Of a stretch of DNA of 64,000 bases, positions 43,404-51,559 are shown one piece after another. The stretch covers positions 930,001 through 994,000 of the forward strand of contig JADJEK010000001.1 of the NCBI GenBank assembly GCA_016709145.1, given 5' to 3'. How positions within the stretch are numbered: position 1 is the stretch's first letter; each line of letters opens with the position of its first letter. The stretch is from Planctomycetota bacterium (GTDB taxonomy: Bacteria; Planctomycetota; B15-G4; JADJEK01). A program made the position numbers and the translations under genes. The notes beneath the pieces were generated by a model, which saw only the letters and a list, made by a program, of their open reading frames with translations, ran no database searches and was not told the DNA's origin.

Positions 43404-44951
43404 GTGTCCCCTCTCTCGGTGGTGAATCCGTTCCGTAGCGCGACCGGCGCCGGCGGCGCGAAGAGCGTCGAGCCGACCCTGATGGTGTTGTTCGGCGCGA
43501 CCGGCGATCTGGCCAAGCGCAAGATCATCCCGTCGATCGCGAACCTCGCGCACAACGGCCTGCTCCCCTCCGCGTTCGCGCTGCTGTGCGTCGGCCGCAC
43601 CGATCAGACCGACGAGGCCTACCGTTCCGAGTTGAAGGCGACCCTTCGCGAGTTCGCGCACGGCGTCCCCGCGGAAGTCATCGATGCGCTGCTGCGCAAC
43701 GTCTTTTTCGTGAAGTGTCCTCCGGACGATCCGAGCTCGGCCGCCGTACTGACCGAGCGCATGGTCGGCATCGACCGCGAGCGCGGGACGCGTGGCAACC
43801 GTCTGTTCTACTTGTCCACGCCACCCTCTGCGTTCTTCCCGATCCTCGAACTGCTGGGACGCGTCCGCACGTTGCCGGGCGCGAATCCCGACCGAGCTTC
43901 CTACCGCATCATCCTCGAGAAGCCGTTCGGGCGCGACCTCGACACGGCGATCGACTTGAATCGCCGTCTGCTCGACGTGTTCCGCGAGAGCGAGATCTAC
44001 CGCATCGATCACTACCTCGGCAAAGAGACGGTCCAGAACGTCCTCGTGCTGCGCTTCGCGAACTCGATCTTCGAGCCGCTGTGGAACCACCGCTACATCG
44101 ACCACGTGCAGATCTCGGTCGCGGAGACGCTCGGCGTCGAAGGTCGAGGCGGCTACTACGAGGAGTCGGGCGCGCTGCGCGACATGGTGCAAAACCACAT
44201 CCTGCAGTTGCTCTGCCTCGTGGCGATGGAACCGCCCGCGGCGCTCGATCCCGAGTCGATCCGCGACGAACGCCGCAAGGTCCTGCGCAGCATCCGACCG
44301 ATCCAACGCGACGACGTCGATCTGTTCGCGGTCCGCGGCCAGTACGGGCCGGGCTCGATCGGCGGCAAGCGCGCGCTCGGCTATCGCGAAGAGCCGAGCG
44401 TGAAGCCGAACTCGCGTACGGACACGTACGCCGCAGTACGGTTCGACATCGACAATTGGCGTTGGGCCGGCGTGCCGTTCTACTTGCGCACCGGAAAGCG
44501 CTTGCCGAAGAAGGTCAGCGAGGTCGCGATCGTGTTCCGCGACATCCCCCATCGATTGTTCGACGCGCACGGACCGACCGAGCTCGACGCCAATGTGCTG
44601 TCGCTGCGCATCCAACCCGACGAAGGCATCGCGTTGAAGTTCGGCACCAAGGTCCCGGGCTTCGACATGCGCGTGCGACCGGTGAAGATGGACTTCCAGT
44701 ACGGCGCCGCGTTCGGCGTCGCGCCGCCCGAGGCGTACGAGCGCTTGCTGCTCGACGCCATGCTCGGCGATCCGACGTTGTTCATCCGCGGCGACATCGC
44801 CGAGGACGCTTGGCGTCTGGTGATGCCGATCGTCGACGTCTGGGCGAACACGATGCCCGAGGGCTTCCCGAACTACGAGGCCGGCTCGTTCGGCCCTGCC
44901 GCCGCCGACGAGATGCTCGAGCGCGACGGCTACTCGTGGCGGAGGTTCTAG
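43404..44951 (+). CDS. zwf: Glucose-6-phosphate 1-dehydrogenase
   Basis: A 515-residue enzyme that oxidises glucose-6-phosphate to 6-phosphogluconolactone with NADP. The coenzyme motif is VLFGATGDLAKRK near residue 30, the active-site signature is RIDHYLGKETVQN near residue 200, and EKPFGRDL precedes it. The C-terminal substrate domain has PFYLRTGKRLPKK. GTG 43404 follows GGAGG by nine bases and gives the family length. It starts a three-gene unit with opcA (3-base gap) and pgl. No gnd gene is in the window. Confidence 0.97.
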   Translation: MSPLSVVNPFRSATGAGGAKSVEPTLMVLFGATGDLAKRKIIPSIANLAHNGLLPSAFALLCVGRTDQTDEAYRSELKATLREFAHGVPAEVIDALLRNVFFVKCPPDDPSSAAVLTERMVGIDRERGTRGNRLFYLSTPPSAFFPILELLGRVRTLPGANPDRASYRIILEKPFGRDLDTAIDLNRRLLDVFRESEIYRIDHYLGKETVQNVLVLRFANSIFEPLWNHRYIDHVQISVAETLGVEGRGGYYEESGALRDMVQNHILQLLCLVAMEPPAALDPESIRDERRKVLRSIRPIQRDDVDLFAVRGQYGPGSIGGKRALGYREEPSVKPNSRTDTYAAVRFDIDNWRWAGVPFYLRTGKRLPKKVSEVAIVFRDIPHRLFDAHGPTELDANVLSLRIQPDEGIALKFGTKVPGFDMRVRPVKMDFQYGAAFGVAPPEAYERLLLDAMLGDPTLFIRGDIAEDAWRLVMPIVDVWANTMPEGFPNYEAGSFGPAAADEMLERDGYSWRRF

Positions 44952-44954
44952 GCC

Positions 44955-45995
44955 GTGGCCGCACCCGAAGTCGTCCCGGTCGGCCCCCCGGTCGCGATCG
45001 ATCCGGCCCGCATCGCGCAGGCATTGCGCGAATTGTGGAAGGACGCCGAACATCGCGATGACGGCACCGAGCACGCACTCGTGCGTGCTTGCGGTCTGAC
45101 GCTGGTCGCCATCGCGTCGCACGGCGCGGAGTTCGCGCGCGTGCGCGACGATGTTGCCGAATCCACCGGCACGGTGCCCGCGCGCACGATCCTGATCGAG
45201 ATCGGTGCCGATGTAACGGTCCCGATCCACGCCGACGTGACCGCGTACTGCGCCGTGACTCCTGGCAGCGACAAGCAGGTCTGCCAAGAACTGGTCACGC
45301 TGCGCGTCCGCGCCGAGGCCGCCGCCGATCTCGCCGCGGTCGTGGCACCGTTGATCGTGACCGATTTGCCGGTCGTGCTGCTCGTGCCCCAGGCGGATCT
45401 GTTGGCCGCCGCGTGGCTCGATCGATTGCTGCCGCTCGCGGACGTGCTCGTGACCGACAGCGCCCGATGCACGTCGTTGTCCAAGGCGCTCGAGCGTCTG
45501 CTGCGTCGCAGCGCGGACCCGCATCTCTCGATCCGCGACATCGCCTTCGAGCGACTCGCGTGCTGGCGCGAGTTGCTCGGCGACGTGTGGGACGAGACCC
45601 TCGGAGTCGGTCACCGGCTCGACGCGGTCGAACTCGCAGCCGAACGCGGCGACACGATGGGAGTGATGCTGCACGCGTTCATCGCGGTCGCGCTCGGACA
45701 CGACGGCGCCAGTCGCACGCGTCGCGTCGAGTTGAGTGCTGCGACCCGCGCGGCCGGCGCCACCCTCGCTCTGACGTTCGCGACGTCGAAGGGCGGACAG
45801 GCGCATCGCGCGACGCTGATGCAGTACGGACGCCACGTCACGTACGCGCACGACGGCACCGAGTCGTGCGATCTGCCGCGTCCTGTTCCCGACGACGCCG
45901 AGATCCTGCACTCGATCCTGCTCGGCACCGACTGCGAGTCGACGTTCGAACGCGTCCTCGCCAAGGCACTCGACCTCCACGGACCCACCGCGTGA
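44955..45995 (+). CDS. opcA: OpcA-like glucose-6-phosphate dehydrogenase assembly protein
   Basis: A 346-residue homologue of OpcA, which in cyanobacteria and actinobacteria assists assembly or redox control of G6PD. Recognisable parts are the early TLVAIASHGAEFARVRD, the central VTDLPVVLLVPQADLLAAAWL with WL near residue 155, and IAFERLACWRELLGDVWD. It lies between zwf and pgl with overlap to pgl (GTGA), which supports the assignment. GTG 44955 is the first start after zwf. Cysteines occur (for example in AYCAVTP and VCQEL), so redox sensing is possible but untested. Confidence 0.85.
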   Translation: MAAPEVVPVGPPVAIDPARIAQALRELWKDAEHRDDGTEHALVRACGLTLVAIASHGAEFARVRDDVAESTGTVPARTILIEIGADVTVPIHADVTAYCAVTPGSDKQVCQELVTLRVRAEAAADLAAVVAPLIVTDLPVVLLVPQADLLAAAWLDRLLPLADVLVTDSARCTSLSKALERLLRRSADPHLSIRDIAFERLACWRELLGDVWDETLGVGHRLDAVELAAERGDTMGVMLHAFIAVALGHDGASRTRRVELSAATRAAGATLALTFATSKGGQAHRATLMQYGRHVTYAHDGTESCDLPRPVPDDAEILHSILLGTDCESTFERVLAKALDLHGPTA

Positions 45996-46735
45996 ACGCT
46001 CTGTTCATCCAAAAAGCCACGTCCAAGGCGGCCCTGGCCGATCTCGCCGCCCAGTTCATCGCCGAGTCCGCGGTGATCGCGATCGCCGATCGCGGCCGGT
46101 TCGCGATCGCACTGGCCGGCGGTTCGACGCCGCGCGAGGCGTACGTCCGACTCGCGAAGCGAACCGACGTCGACTGGTCGCGCTGGCACGTGTTCTTCGG
46201 CGACGAGCGCTGCGTGCCGCCCGAACATGCCGACAGCAACTTCCGCATGGCGCACGAGGCGTTGCTCGCGCACGTACCGATTCCGGCCACGCACGTGCAT
46301 CGACTCGAGGGAGAGCGCGAGGATCGGCAAGCCGCCGCTCTCGACTACGAGACCTGCTTGCGCGGCCTGCTGCCGAATCCCGGCGATCCGATCCTCGACC
46401 TCGTGCTGCTCGGCATCGGCGAGGACGGGCATACGGCGTCGATCTTCCCGGACTGCGTCGAACTCGCCGAGGGCCCGGACCTCGTGGTCCCCGTGCAGAA
46501 GCACGGACCCGGATCCGCGAGTCCGCAGTGGCGACTGACGATGACCTATCCACTGTTGAACGCCGCGCGTTGCGTCGCGTTCCTCACTGCGGGAGCGGCG
46601 AAGGCTCCGATCGTGAAGCGCGTGTTCGCGGTGCAAGAAACCGTTCCGCTCCCCGCGGCGCGCGTGAAGCCGACGCGCGGCGATTTGGTGTTGCTCGCGG
46701 ACCACGCGGCGTCGGCGTTGCTGTTCGATTCGTGA
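45992..46735 (+). CDS. pgl: 6-phosphogluconolactonase
   Basis: A 247-residue DevB/NagB-fold lactonase that hydrolyses the product of Zwf. Family segments are IALAGGSTPREAYVRLA near residue 42, HVFFGDERCVPPEHADSNFRM near residue 67, and LVLLGIGEDGHTASIFP near residue 140 with the conserved GxDGHTAS-type loop. GTG 45992 overlaps opcA by GTGA. It ends 50 bases before the convergent gene at 46785. Confidence 0.95.
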   Translation: MNALFIQKATSKAALADLAAQFIAESAVIAIADRGRFAIALAGGSTPREAYVRLAKRTDVDWSRWHVFFGDERCVPPEHADSNFRMAHEALLAHVPIPATHVHRLEGEREDRQAAALDYETCLRGLLPNPGDPILDLVLLGIGEDGHTASIFPDCVELAEGPDLVVPVQKHGPGSASPQWRLTMTYPLLNAARCVAFLTAGAAKAPIVKRVFAVQETVPLPAARVKPTRGDLVLLADHAASALLFDS

Positions 46736-46784
46736 CGACGCCCCGTGGTGCCGTTCGCGGACGATTCGGCTCGCGCGCGATCCG

Positions 46785-48854
46785 TCAGAAGAACCAGACG
46801 CCCTCGCATCGCTGACCGAGCCAATTGCCGCTGGGTCCTCCCGTCAGCACGCACTGCAACCAGAGCTGAACGCACGACGGGGCCGACACGACGCTGCCGG
46901 TCGTCGTGAGCGCGAGGATGCGCGATGCGCCGATCGGTCCGAGAGGCCCGAAGACCGCGAGCGTCGCCGGAGCGAGGTGCAGCGGGTTCTGGTATCCGGC
47001 GATCGCTGCGCCAGGATGGACGAATCCCAACGAGTACATCCCGAACGCGAGATCGCTCGGCTCGCCGGCGAACGCTAGGCCCAGCGGACTCGGCGGGATC
47101 ACGAGCTGACCGCTGGCGACACCGTTCGTCTGGAACTCGGTGTCGTTCGGCCATGAGTAGAAGGCGTGCAGGTCGCCGTCGCCGCCGAACGCGCAGAGTT
47201 GTGCGCTCCCGTCGACGAAATACCCGACGTTGTCTTCGGCCAGCGGCAAGACCATCGGAACGCTCGACGCGGACGACGGGGATTTCACCCAATCGCCGCG
47301 TGCGACGCTGTAGCCCGTCACCTCCTGCGGCGAAGCGGCCAACGAGATCAGCAGCACGTTCCGACCCGCCGTCATCTTCGACGGAGCGCCGGGTTGATAC
47401 GGCGCGGGGTAACGGTCGCACCGTTCGTCGTAGACCAGGATCCCGCCAGCGCCGACGCCGTTCATCTGCTGTCGAGACACCAGTGATCCGGCACTCGCGG
47501 TGACGAACATGGCGCCGACTTCCTGGTTCGGGCTCGACGTGAAATGCCCGTGGCGTGCCGCGAACGAGTGGAACCGCGTGCCGGCGACCGACGACTGCCG
47601 CATCTCGCCGACCGCGTCTTGCTGCGCGAAGTCGTATGCGGTGGGAAGTGGCATGTCGACGAACGTGTGCGTCGCGGCGGAGTACGCGACGACCTTGTTC
47701 TGGTTGTCGACCGCGAGGAACTGATGGACACCGCCGAACCCGCCCGAGAAGGAGTTGGTGTACGCGTAGGGCTTGAACGTGCCACCGCAGAGACCGCTGA
47801 ACGCGTGGACCGTCTTCACCAACAACGACGGTTGGCAGATCAAGTAGTCCTGTCCGATCGGGACGAACACGCCACCGATCGTCGACGCCAAGTACGCGAA
47901 GCCGAGACCTGGGCGCGCGCCGAACGCTTCGATCCCGGGCGGTGTGTCGCTCGAGCCCACGATCGCGACGACGTTGTCGGACAGATGCACGCTCTGCCCG
48001 AACGCGATCTTGTGCTTCATCGCGGTCGACGTGACCCAGCGGCCGTTGTACGCGCTGTACCCCGACGCGACCCACTCGGTCGCTCCTGCGACCGTGCGAC
48101 ACAACGCGACGTTGTGGTCGATCTGGACCGCGGAGCCCGCGAGGATCGGCGGCGACAGCGCCCAATTCCCGAGCACTCCCGAGAACGCCGCGGCCACCGG
48201 CGGACCGAGCGGATCCAACGGATTGAACGCGCCCGAGGTGACGGCCACGTTGCCATCGGCGGCCGGAGTGCTCGCCGCCGTCGAACTCGGCAGCAGGACC
48301 CACTCGCCCTTGCGCGCCGAGAACCCGTACACGCCGCCGGTCGTGCGCAAGGCGATGACGAAGCGCGAAACTGCCGCGTTCGAGGCGATCGTGCCCGCGA
48401 ACGTCCCGGAGATCGACTTCCATTGGTTCGTCACGGCGCTGTAGGCGCACGCGACCGCACTCCCGATGCCGGTCCCGAACACGAGCAGCGCGACGTCGTC
48501 CCCGAACGCCGTGTGGACGAGCGGTAGGTTCTGCGCGATGTCCGCCGTTTGATTGAGGCGCGCCGACCACGCGCGGTACGCCGGCCCGACACGGACCACG
48601 ACGAGTTCGTCGCCGCTGCCGAGGATCGATGATCCGGTCGGCGCGATCTTGGCGAAGCGCTGGCTCGTCGCCGAGAACGCGAACACGTCCCCGCCGTTGT
48701 CGTGGACGACCAACGATCCCTGCATCACGACGGGATTCGCCGCGGCGTACGCGATGCTGTCCCAGCGCGTCGCGGCTTTCGCCGAAGCGATGCTGAGGAA
48801 CGCCACGAAGAACGGAATGAGACCCATCTCGAGCCTGCGCAGATCGACGGACAT
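46785..48854 (-). CDS. Secreted repeat protein of unknown function (propeller-like)
   Basis: A 689-residue protein with a signal peptide (FFVAFLSIASAKAA). Repeats of 45-60 residues carry phrases such as VYGFSARKGEWVLLPS, ASGYSAYNGRWVTS, AYSAVTNQWKSISG and GYSVARGDWVKSPS, which look like kelch-like propeller blades with a W at the strand end. The C-terminal 130 residues form a beta domain of the kind seen in neighbouring secreted proteins (PSPLGLAFAGEPSDLAFG). No enzyme motif is seen. Confidence 0.75.
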   Translation of the reverse strand: MSVDLRRLEMGLIPFFVAFLSIASAKAATRWDSIAYAAANPVVMQGSLVVHDNGGDVFAFSATSQRFAKIAPTGSSILGSGDELVVVRVGPAYRAWSARLNQTADIAQNLPLVHTAFGDDVALLVFGTGIGSAVACAYSAVTNQWKSISGTFAGTIASNAAVSRFVIALRTTGGVYGFSARKGEWVLLPSSTAASTPAADGNVAVTSGAFNPLDPLGPPVAAAFSGVLGNWALSPPILAGSAVQIDHNVALCRTVAGATEWVASGYSAYNGRWVTSTAMKHKIAFGQSVHLSDNVVAIVGSSDTPPGIEAFGARPGLGFAYLASTIGGVFVPIGQDYLICQPSLLVKTVHAFSGLCGGTFKPYAYTNSFSGGFGGVHQFLAVDNQNKVVAYSAATHTFVDMPLPTAYDFAQQDAVGEMRQSSVAGTRFHSFAARHGHFTSSPNQEVGAMFVTASAGSLVSRQQMNGVGAGGILVYDERCDRYPAPYQPGAPSKMTAGRNVLLISLAASPQEVTGYSVARGDWVKSPSSASSVPMVLPLAEDNVGYFVDGSAQLCAFGGDGDLHAFYSWPNDTEFQTNGVASGQLVIPPSPLGLAFAGEPSDLAFGMYSLGFVHPGAAIAGYQNPLHLAPATLAVFGPLGPIGASRILALTTTGSVVSAPSCVQLWLQCVLTGGPSGNWLGQRCEGVWFF

Positions 48855-49098
48855 CGCGTGCTCCTGAACTTGGGGATCGTGCTGCTCCCGTCAGCCGCGT
48901 CGACTTCCGCGCGTTACGCCGCGAATCGGCGCGCACGACGGATTCCCGCTCCGCACGAAGGGTCGGTCATGCGCGAAGCATTTGGCCCGTAACGAACGCG
49001 GCCGCGCGCGGCTGGCGACGCGAGGACTCCGCGACCGCGCGGAGCGACGTCCCGAATCCTGTCTCGTCCCGCGCTCTCGAACCGATCGGAGGCTCGCC

Positions 49099-50871
49099 AT
49101 GCGCTGTTCCCGTCCGCTCCTCGTCGTGTCCGTTCTCGTCGTGCTCGCGCCTCCGAGACGAGCTGACGCAGGCGATCCACTGACACCGATCGCCGCGTGG
49201 AGCGCCGAGAGCGATCAAGCGGGCGCCGACTTCGGCTTCTCGTCGGCGAGTGCCGGTGACGTGAACGGCGACGGCTTCGACGACGTCATCGTCGGCGCAT
49301 TCACGTTCGGCAACGGCCAGAACCAAGAGGGCAAGGCCTTCGTGTACTTGGGTTCGGCGTCGGGGCTGTCATCGGTCGCAGCATGGACCGCCGAAGGGAA
49401 TCAGGTGAACGCCGTGTTCGGCAAGAGCGTGGCGTGCGCCGGAGACGTGAATGGCGATGGCTTCGACGACGTCATCGTCGGTGCGGCGTGGTTCGACAAC
49501 GGTCAGACCGACGAAGGCCGCGCGTTCGTGTACCACGGGTCAGCGACAGGGCTCGGTGCGACGCCGGCATGGATCAAGGAGATCAACCAAGGCGCCGCGG
49601 AATTCGCCAGTGCGGTCGCGTGCGCGGGGGACGTGAACGGCGACGGCTTCGACGACGTCCTCATCGGAGCACCCGTCTCGTCCAACGGTCAGTTCCAAGA
49701 AGGTCGAGCCTTCGTCTACCTCGGGTCCGCCAGCGGACTGGCGTCCTCACCGATCTGGGCCGCGGAGAGCAACGAAGCGTTCGCGGGCTTCGGCGCTACG
49801 GTCGCGAGCGCGGGGGATGTGAACGGCGACGGCTTCGACGACATCGTCGTCGGAGCACCGGACGCGACGAACGGTGAAGCGAGCGAAGGCCGGGCGTACG
49901 TGTATTTCGGCTCCGCATCGGGCCCGAGCACGACCCCGACTTGGACGTTCGAGAGCGACCAGGCCGGCGCCGCGTTCGCACTCTCGGTCGCCGGCGCGGG
50001 CGACGTGAACGGCGACGGGTACGCGGACGTCGCCATCGGCGCGGCGTACTTCGACGCGGGCGAGACGAACGAAGGGCGCTCGTTCGTGTTCCACGGCGGC
50101 AGTGCCGGACTCTCCGCGACTCCGGCTTGGACCGCCGAGAGCGACCAAGCTCTCGCGTCGTTCGGGACGTCGGTCGCGTCCGCGGGAGACGTCGACGGCG
50201 ACGGATACGCCGACCTCGTCGTCGGCGCATGGCAATACGACGCGGGACAACTCAACGAGGGTCGCGTCTTCGCGTACCTCGGTTCGCCGACCGGACTCGG
50301 CTCCACTCCCGCATGGACCAGCGAGAGCGATCAGGCGAACGCCGCGTTCGGCTTCTGCGTCGCGACGGCTGGTGACGTGAACGGCGACGGCTACGCCGAC
50401 GTGATGATCGGATCGCATTGGTTCGACGCCGGTCAGAACGACGAAGGTCGTGCGTTCGTCCATCACGGTCGATGCGACACGACGGCCTCGGCACTGCCCT
50501 ACGGCACGGGCAAGGCCGGAACGAACGGCGTTCCGACGCTGTCGTCGCTCGCGCCGCCTGCACTCGGCACGACCAGCGACCTCACGGTCACCGGCGGTCT
50601 GCCCGCGGCGAACCCGGTCGTGTTGTTCGTCGGCCTCACGCCCGCGGCGATCTCCTTCGATTCCGGCACGCTGCTCGTCGCTCCCGATCTCGTCGTCGCC
50701 TTGCCGTCGCTCGGAGGCTCTGGCGTTCTCTCGCTTCCCGTCGCGATCCCGGCCGATCCGACGCTGTGTGGTCTCTCCGTCGCCTTCCAAGTCGTGTTCG
50801 TCGATCCCCTCGCGATCGGCACGTACCACACCGCATCGACGAACGGGTTGCTGTGGTCCCTCGGGAGTTGA
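49099..50871 (+). CDS. Secreted integrin-like FG-GAP seven-bladed propeller
   Basis: A 590-residue protein starting at ATG 49099 after GGAGG. After a signal peptide, residues about 30-455 are seven near-identical repeats of about 61 residues, each W-x-x-E-x-x-Q, then AGDVNGDGFDDVIVGA, then EGRAFVYLGSASGL. The DVNGDG loops bind calcium in integrin alpha propellers. Residues 460-590 form the C-terminal beta domain (TSDLTVTGGLPAANPVVLFVG). The DNA of the repeats is also highly similar, so recombination between blades is possible. It is divergent from the gene at 48854. Confidence 0.92.
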   Translation: MRCSRPLLVVSVLVVLAPPRRADAGDPLTPIAAWSAESDQAGADFGFSSASAGDVNGDGFDDVIVGAFTFGNGQNQEGKAFVYLGSASGLSSVAAWTAEGNQVNAVFGKSVACAGDVNGDGFDDVIVGAAWFDNGQTDEGRAFVYHGSATGLGATPAWIKEINQGAAEFASAVACAGDVNGDGFDDVLIGAPVSSNGQFQEGRAFVYLGSASGLASSPIWAAESNEAFAGFGATVASAGDVNGDGFDDIVVGAPDATNGEASEGRAYVYFGSASGPSTTPTWTFESDQAGAAFALSVAGAGDVNGDGYADVAIGAAYFDAGETNEGRSFVFHGGSAGLSATPAWTAESDQALASFGTSVASAGDVDGDGYADLVVGAWQYDAGQLNEGRVFAYLGSPTGLGSTPAWTSESDQANAAFGFCVATAGDVNGDGYADVMIGSHWFDAGQNDEGRAFVHHGRCDTTASALPYGTGKAGTNGVPTLSSLAPPALGTTSDLTVTGGLPAANPVVLFVGLTPAAISFDSGTLLVAPDLVVALPSLGGSGVLSLPVAIPADPTLCGLSVAFQVVFVDPLAIGTYHTASTNGLLWSLGS

Positions 50872-50921
50872 CGAGGGCACCCATGGGGCAACCGTCGAAG
50901 AGTCCCCTCCGGACCGGCGCC

Positions 50922-50927
50922 TATGAT
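50922..50927 (+). promoter_or_regulatory. Possible -10 element of a leaderless transcript
   Basis: TATGAT lies eight bases before the GTG at 50936; no Shine-Dalgarno sequence is seen. Confidence 0.4.
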
Positions 50928-50935
50928 CCCCGGGC

Positions 50936-51559
50936 GTGAGATCCTCGGACGCACTCGTGCACGACGCTAAGAACGGCGATCGCTCCGCGCTCGACGAGTT
51001 GATCCGGCGTCACCTTCCCGGGCTCTGCGCGTTCGTTCGCCTGCAGCTCGGCGGGACGCTGCGAGCCCGCGAGTCCGCGTCCGACATCGCGCAATCCGTC
51101 TGTCGGGAAGTGCTCGAGCAACTCGATCGATTCGACAGCGGCGGCGACGAAGGCTTCCGCCGTTGGTTGTTCACGACCGCGATGCGCAAGATCCGCGATC
51201 GCGCGGCGTACTGGCGCGCACAGCGGCGCGACGTCGCGCGCGATCAGACGATCGACGTCGATGAGGCACTCGCGCACGCTTGTCGCGTGATCACGTCGCC
51301 GAGCGCAGCAGCCAGCGGCAAGGAAATGGTCGATCGCATCGAGCGAGCGTTCGACGGCCTCGGAGAGGACGATCGTGAAGTCATTCTGTTGAGCCGCGTC
51401 CTCGGTCTCCCGCACGACGAGATCGCGCGGCAGACCGGCCGCAGCGAAGGCGCGTGCCGCGTCCTGCTGCATCGCGCGCTCGGCAAGCTCGCGCGAATGC
51501 TCGACCAGCTCGAGGAGCCTCCGCCGCCAGGGTCAGCGCCGCGGAGCCCACCCCCATGA
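50936..51559 (+). CDS. ECF-type sigma factor paired with a Ser/Thr kinase
   Basis: A 207-residue sigma factor with region 2 (DEGFRRWLFTTAMRKIRDRA) and region 4 (FDGLGEDDREVILLSRVLGL, GRSEGACRVLLHRALGKLARML). The arrangement fits planctomycete ECF groups linked to protein kinases. Its stop overlaps the ATG of the kinase gene (ATGA), so the two are made together and the kinase probably controls the sigma factor. GTG 50936 may be leaderless. Confidence 0.9.
   Translation: MRSSDALVHDAKNGDRSALDELIRRHLPGLCAFVRLQLGGTLRARESASDIAQSVCREVLEQLDRFDSGGDEGFRRWLFTTAMRKIRDRAAYWRAQRRDVARDQTIDVDEALAHACRVITSPSAAASGKEMVDRIERAFDGLGEDDREVILLSRVLGLPHDEIARQTGRSEGACRVLLHRALGKLARMLDQLEEPPPPGSAPRSPPP

Noticed and set aside
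43221..45980. A 919-codon minus-strand frame over zwf and opcA
   Set aside because: It has no recognisable motif and mirrors strongly conserved enzymes on the other strand. High GC alone keeps such frames open.
49200..50470. Seven regular DNA repeats that could be taken for a CRISPR array
   Set aside because: The repeat period is about 183 bases and in frame; it encodes seven FG-GAP blades. There are no short palindromic repeats with unique spacers.
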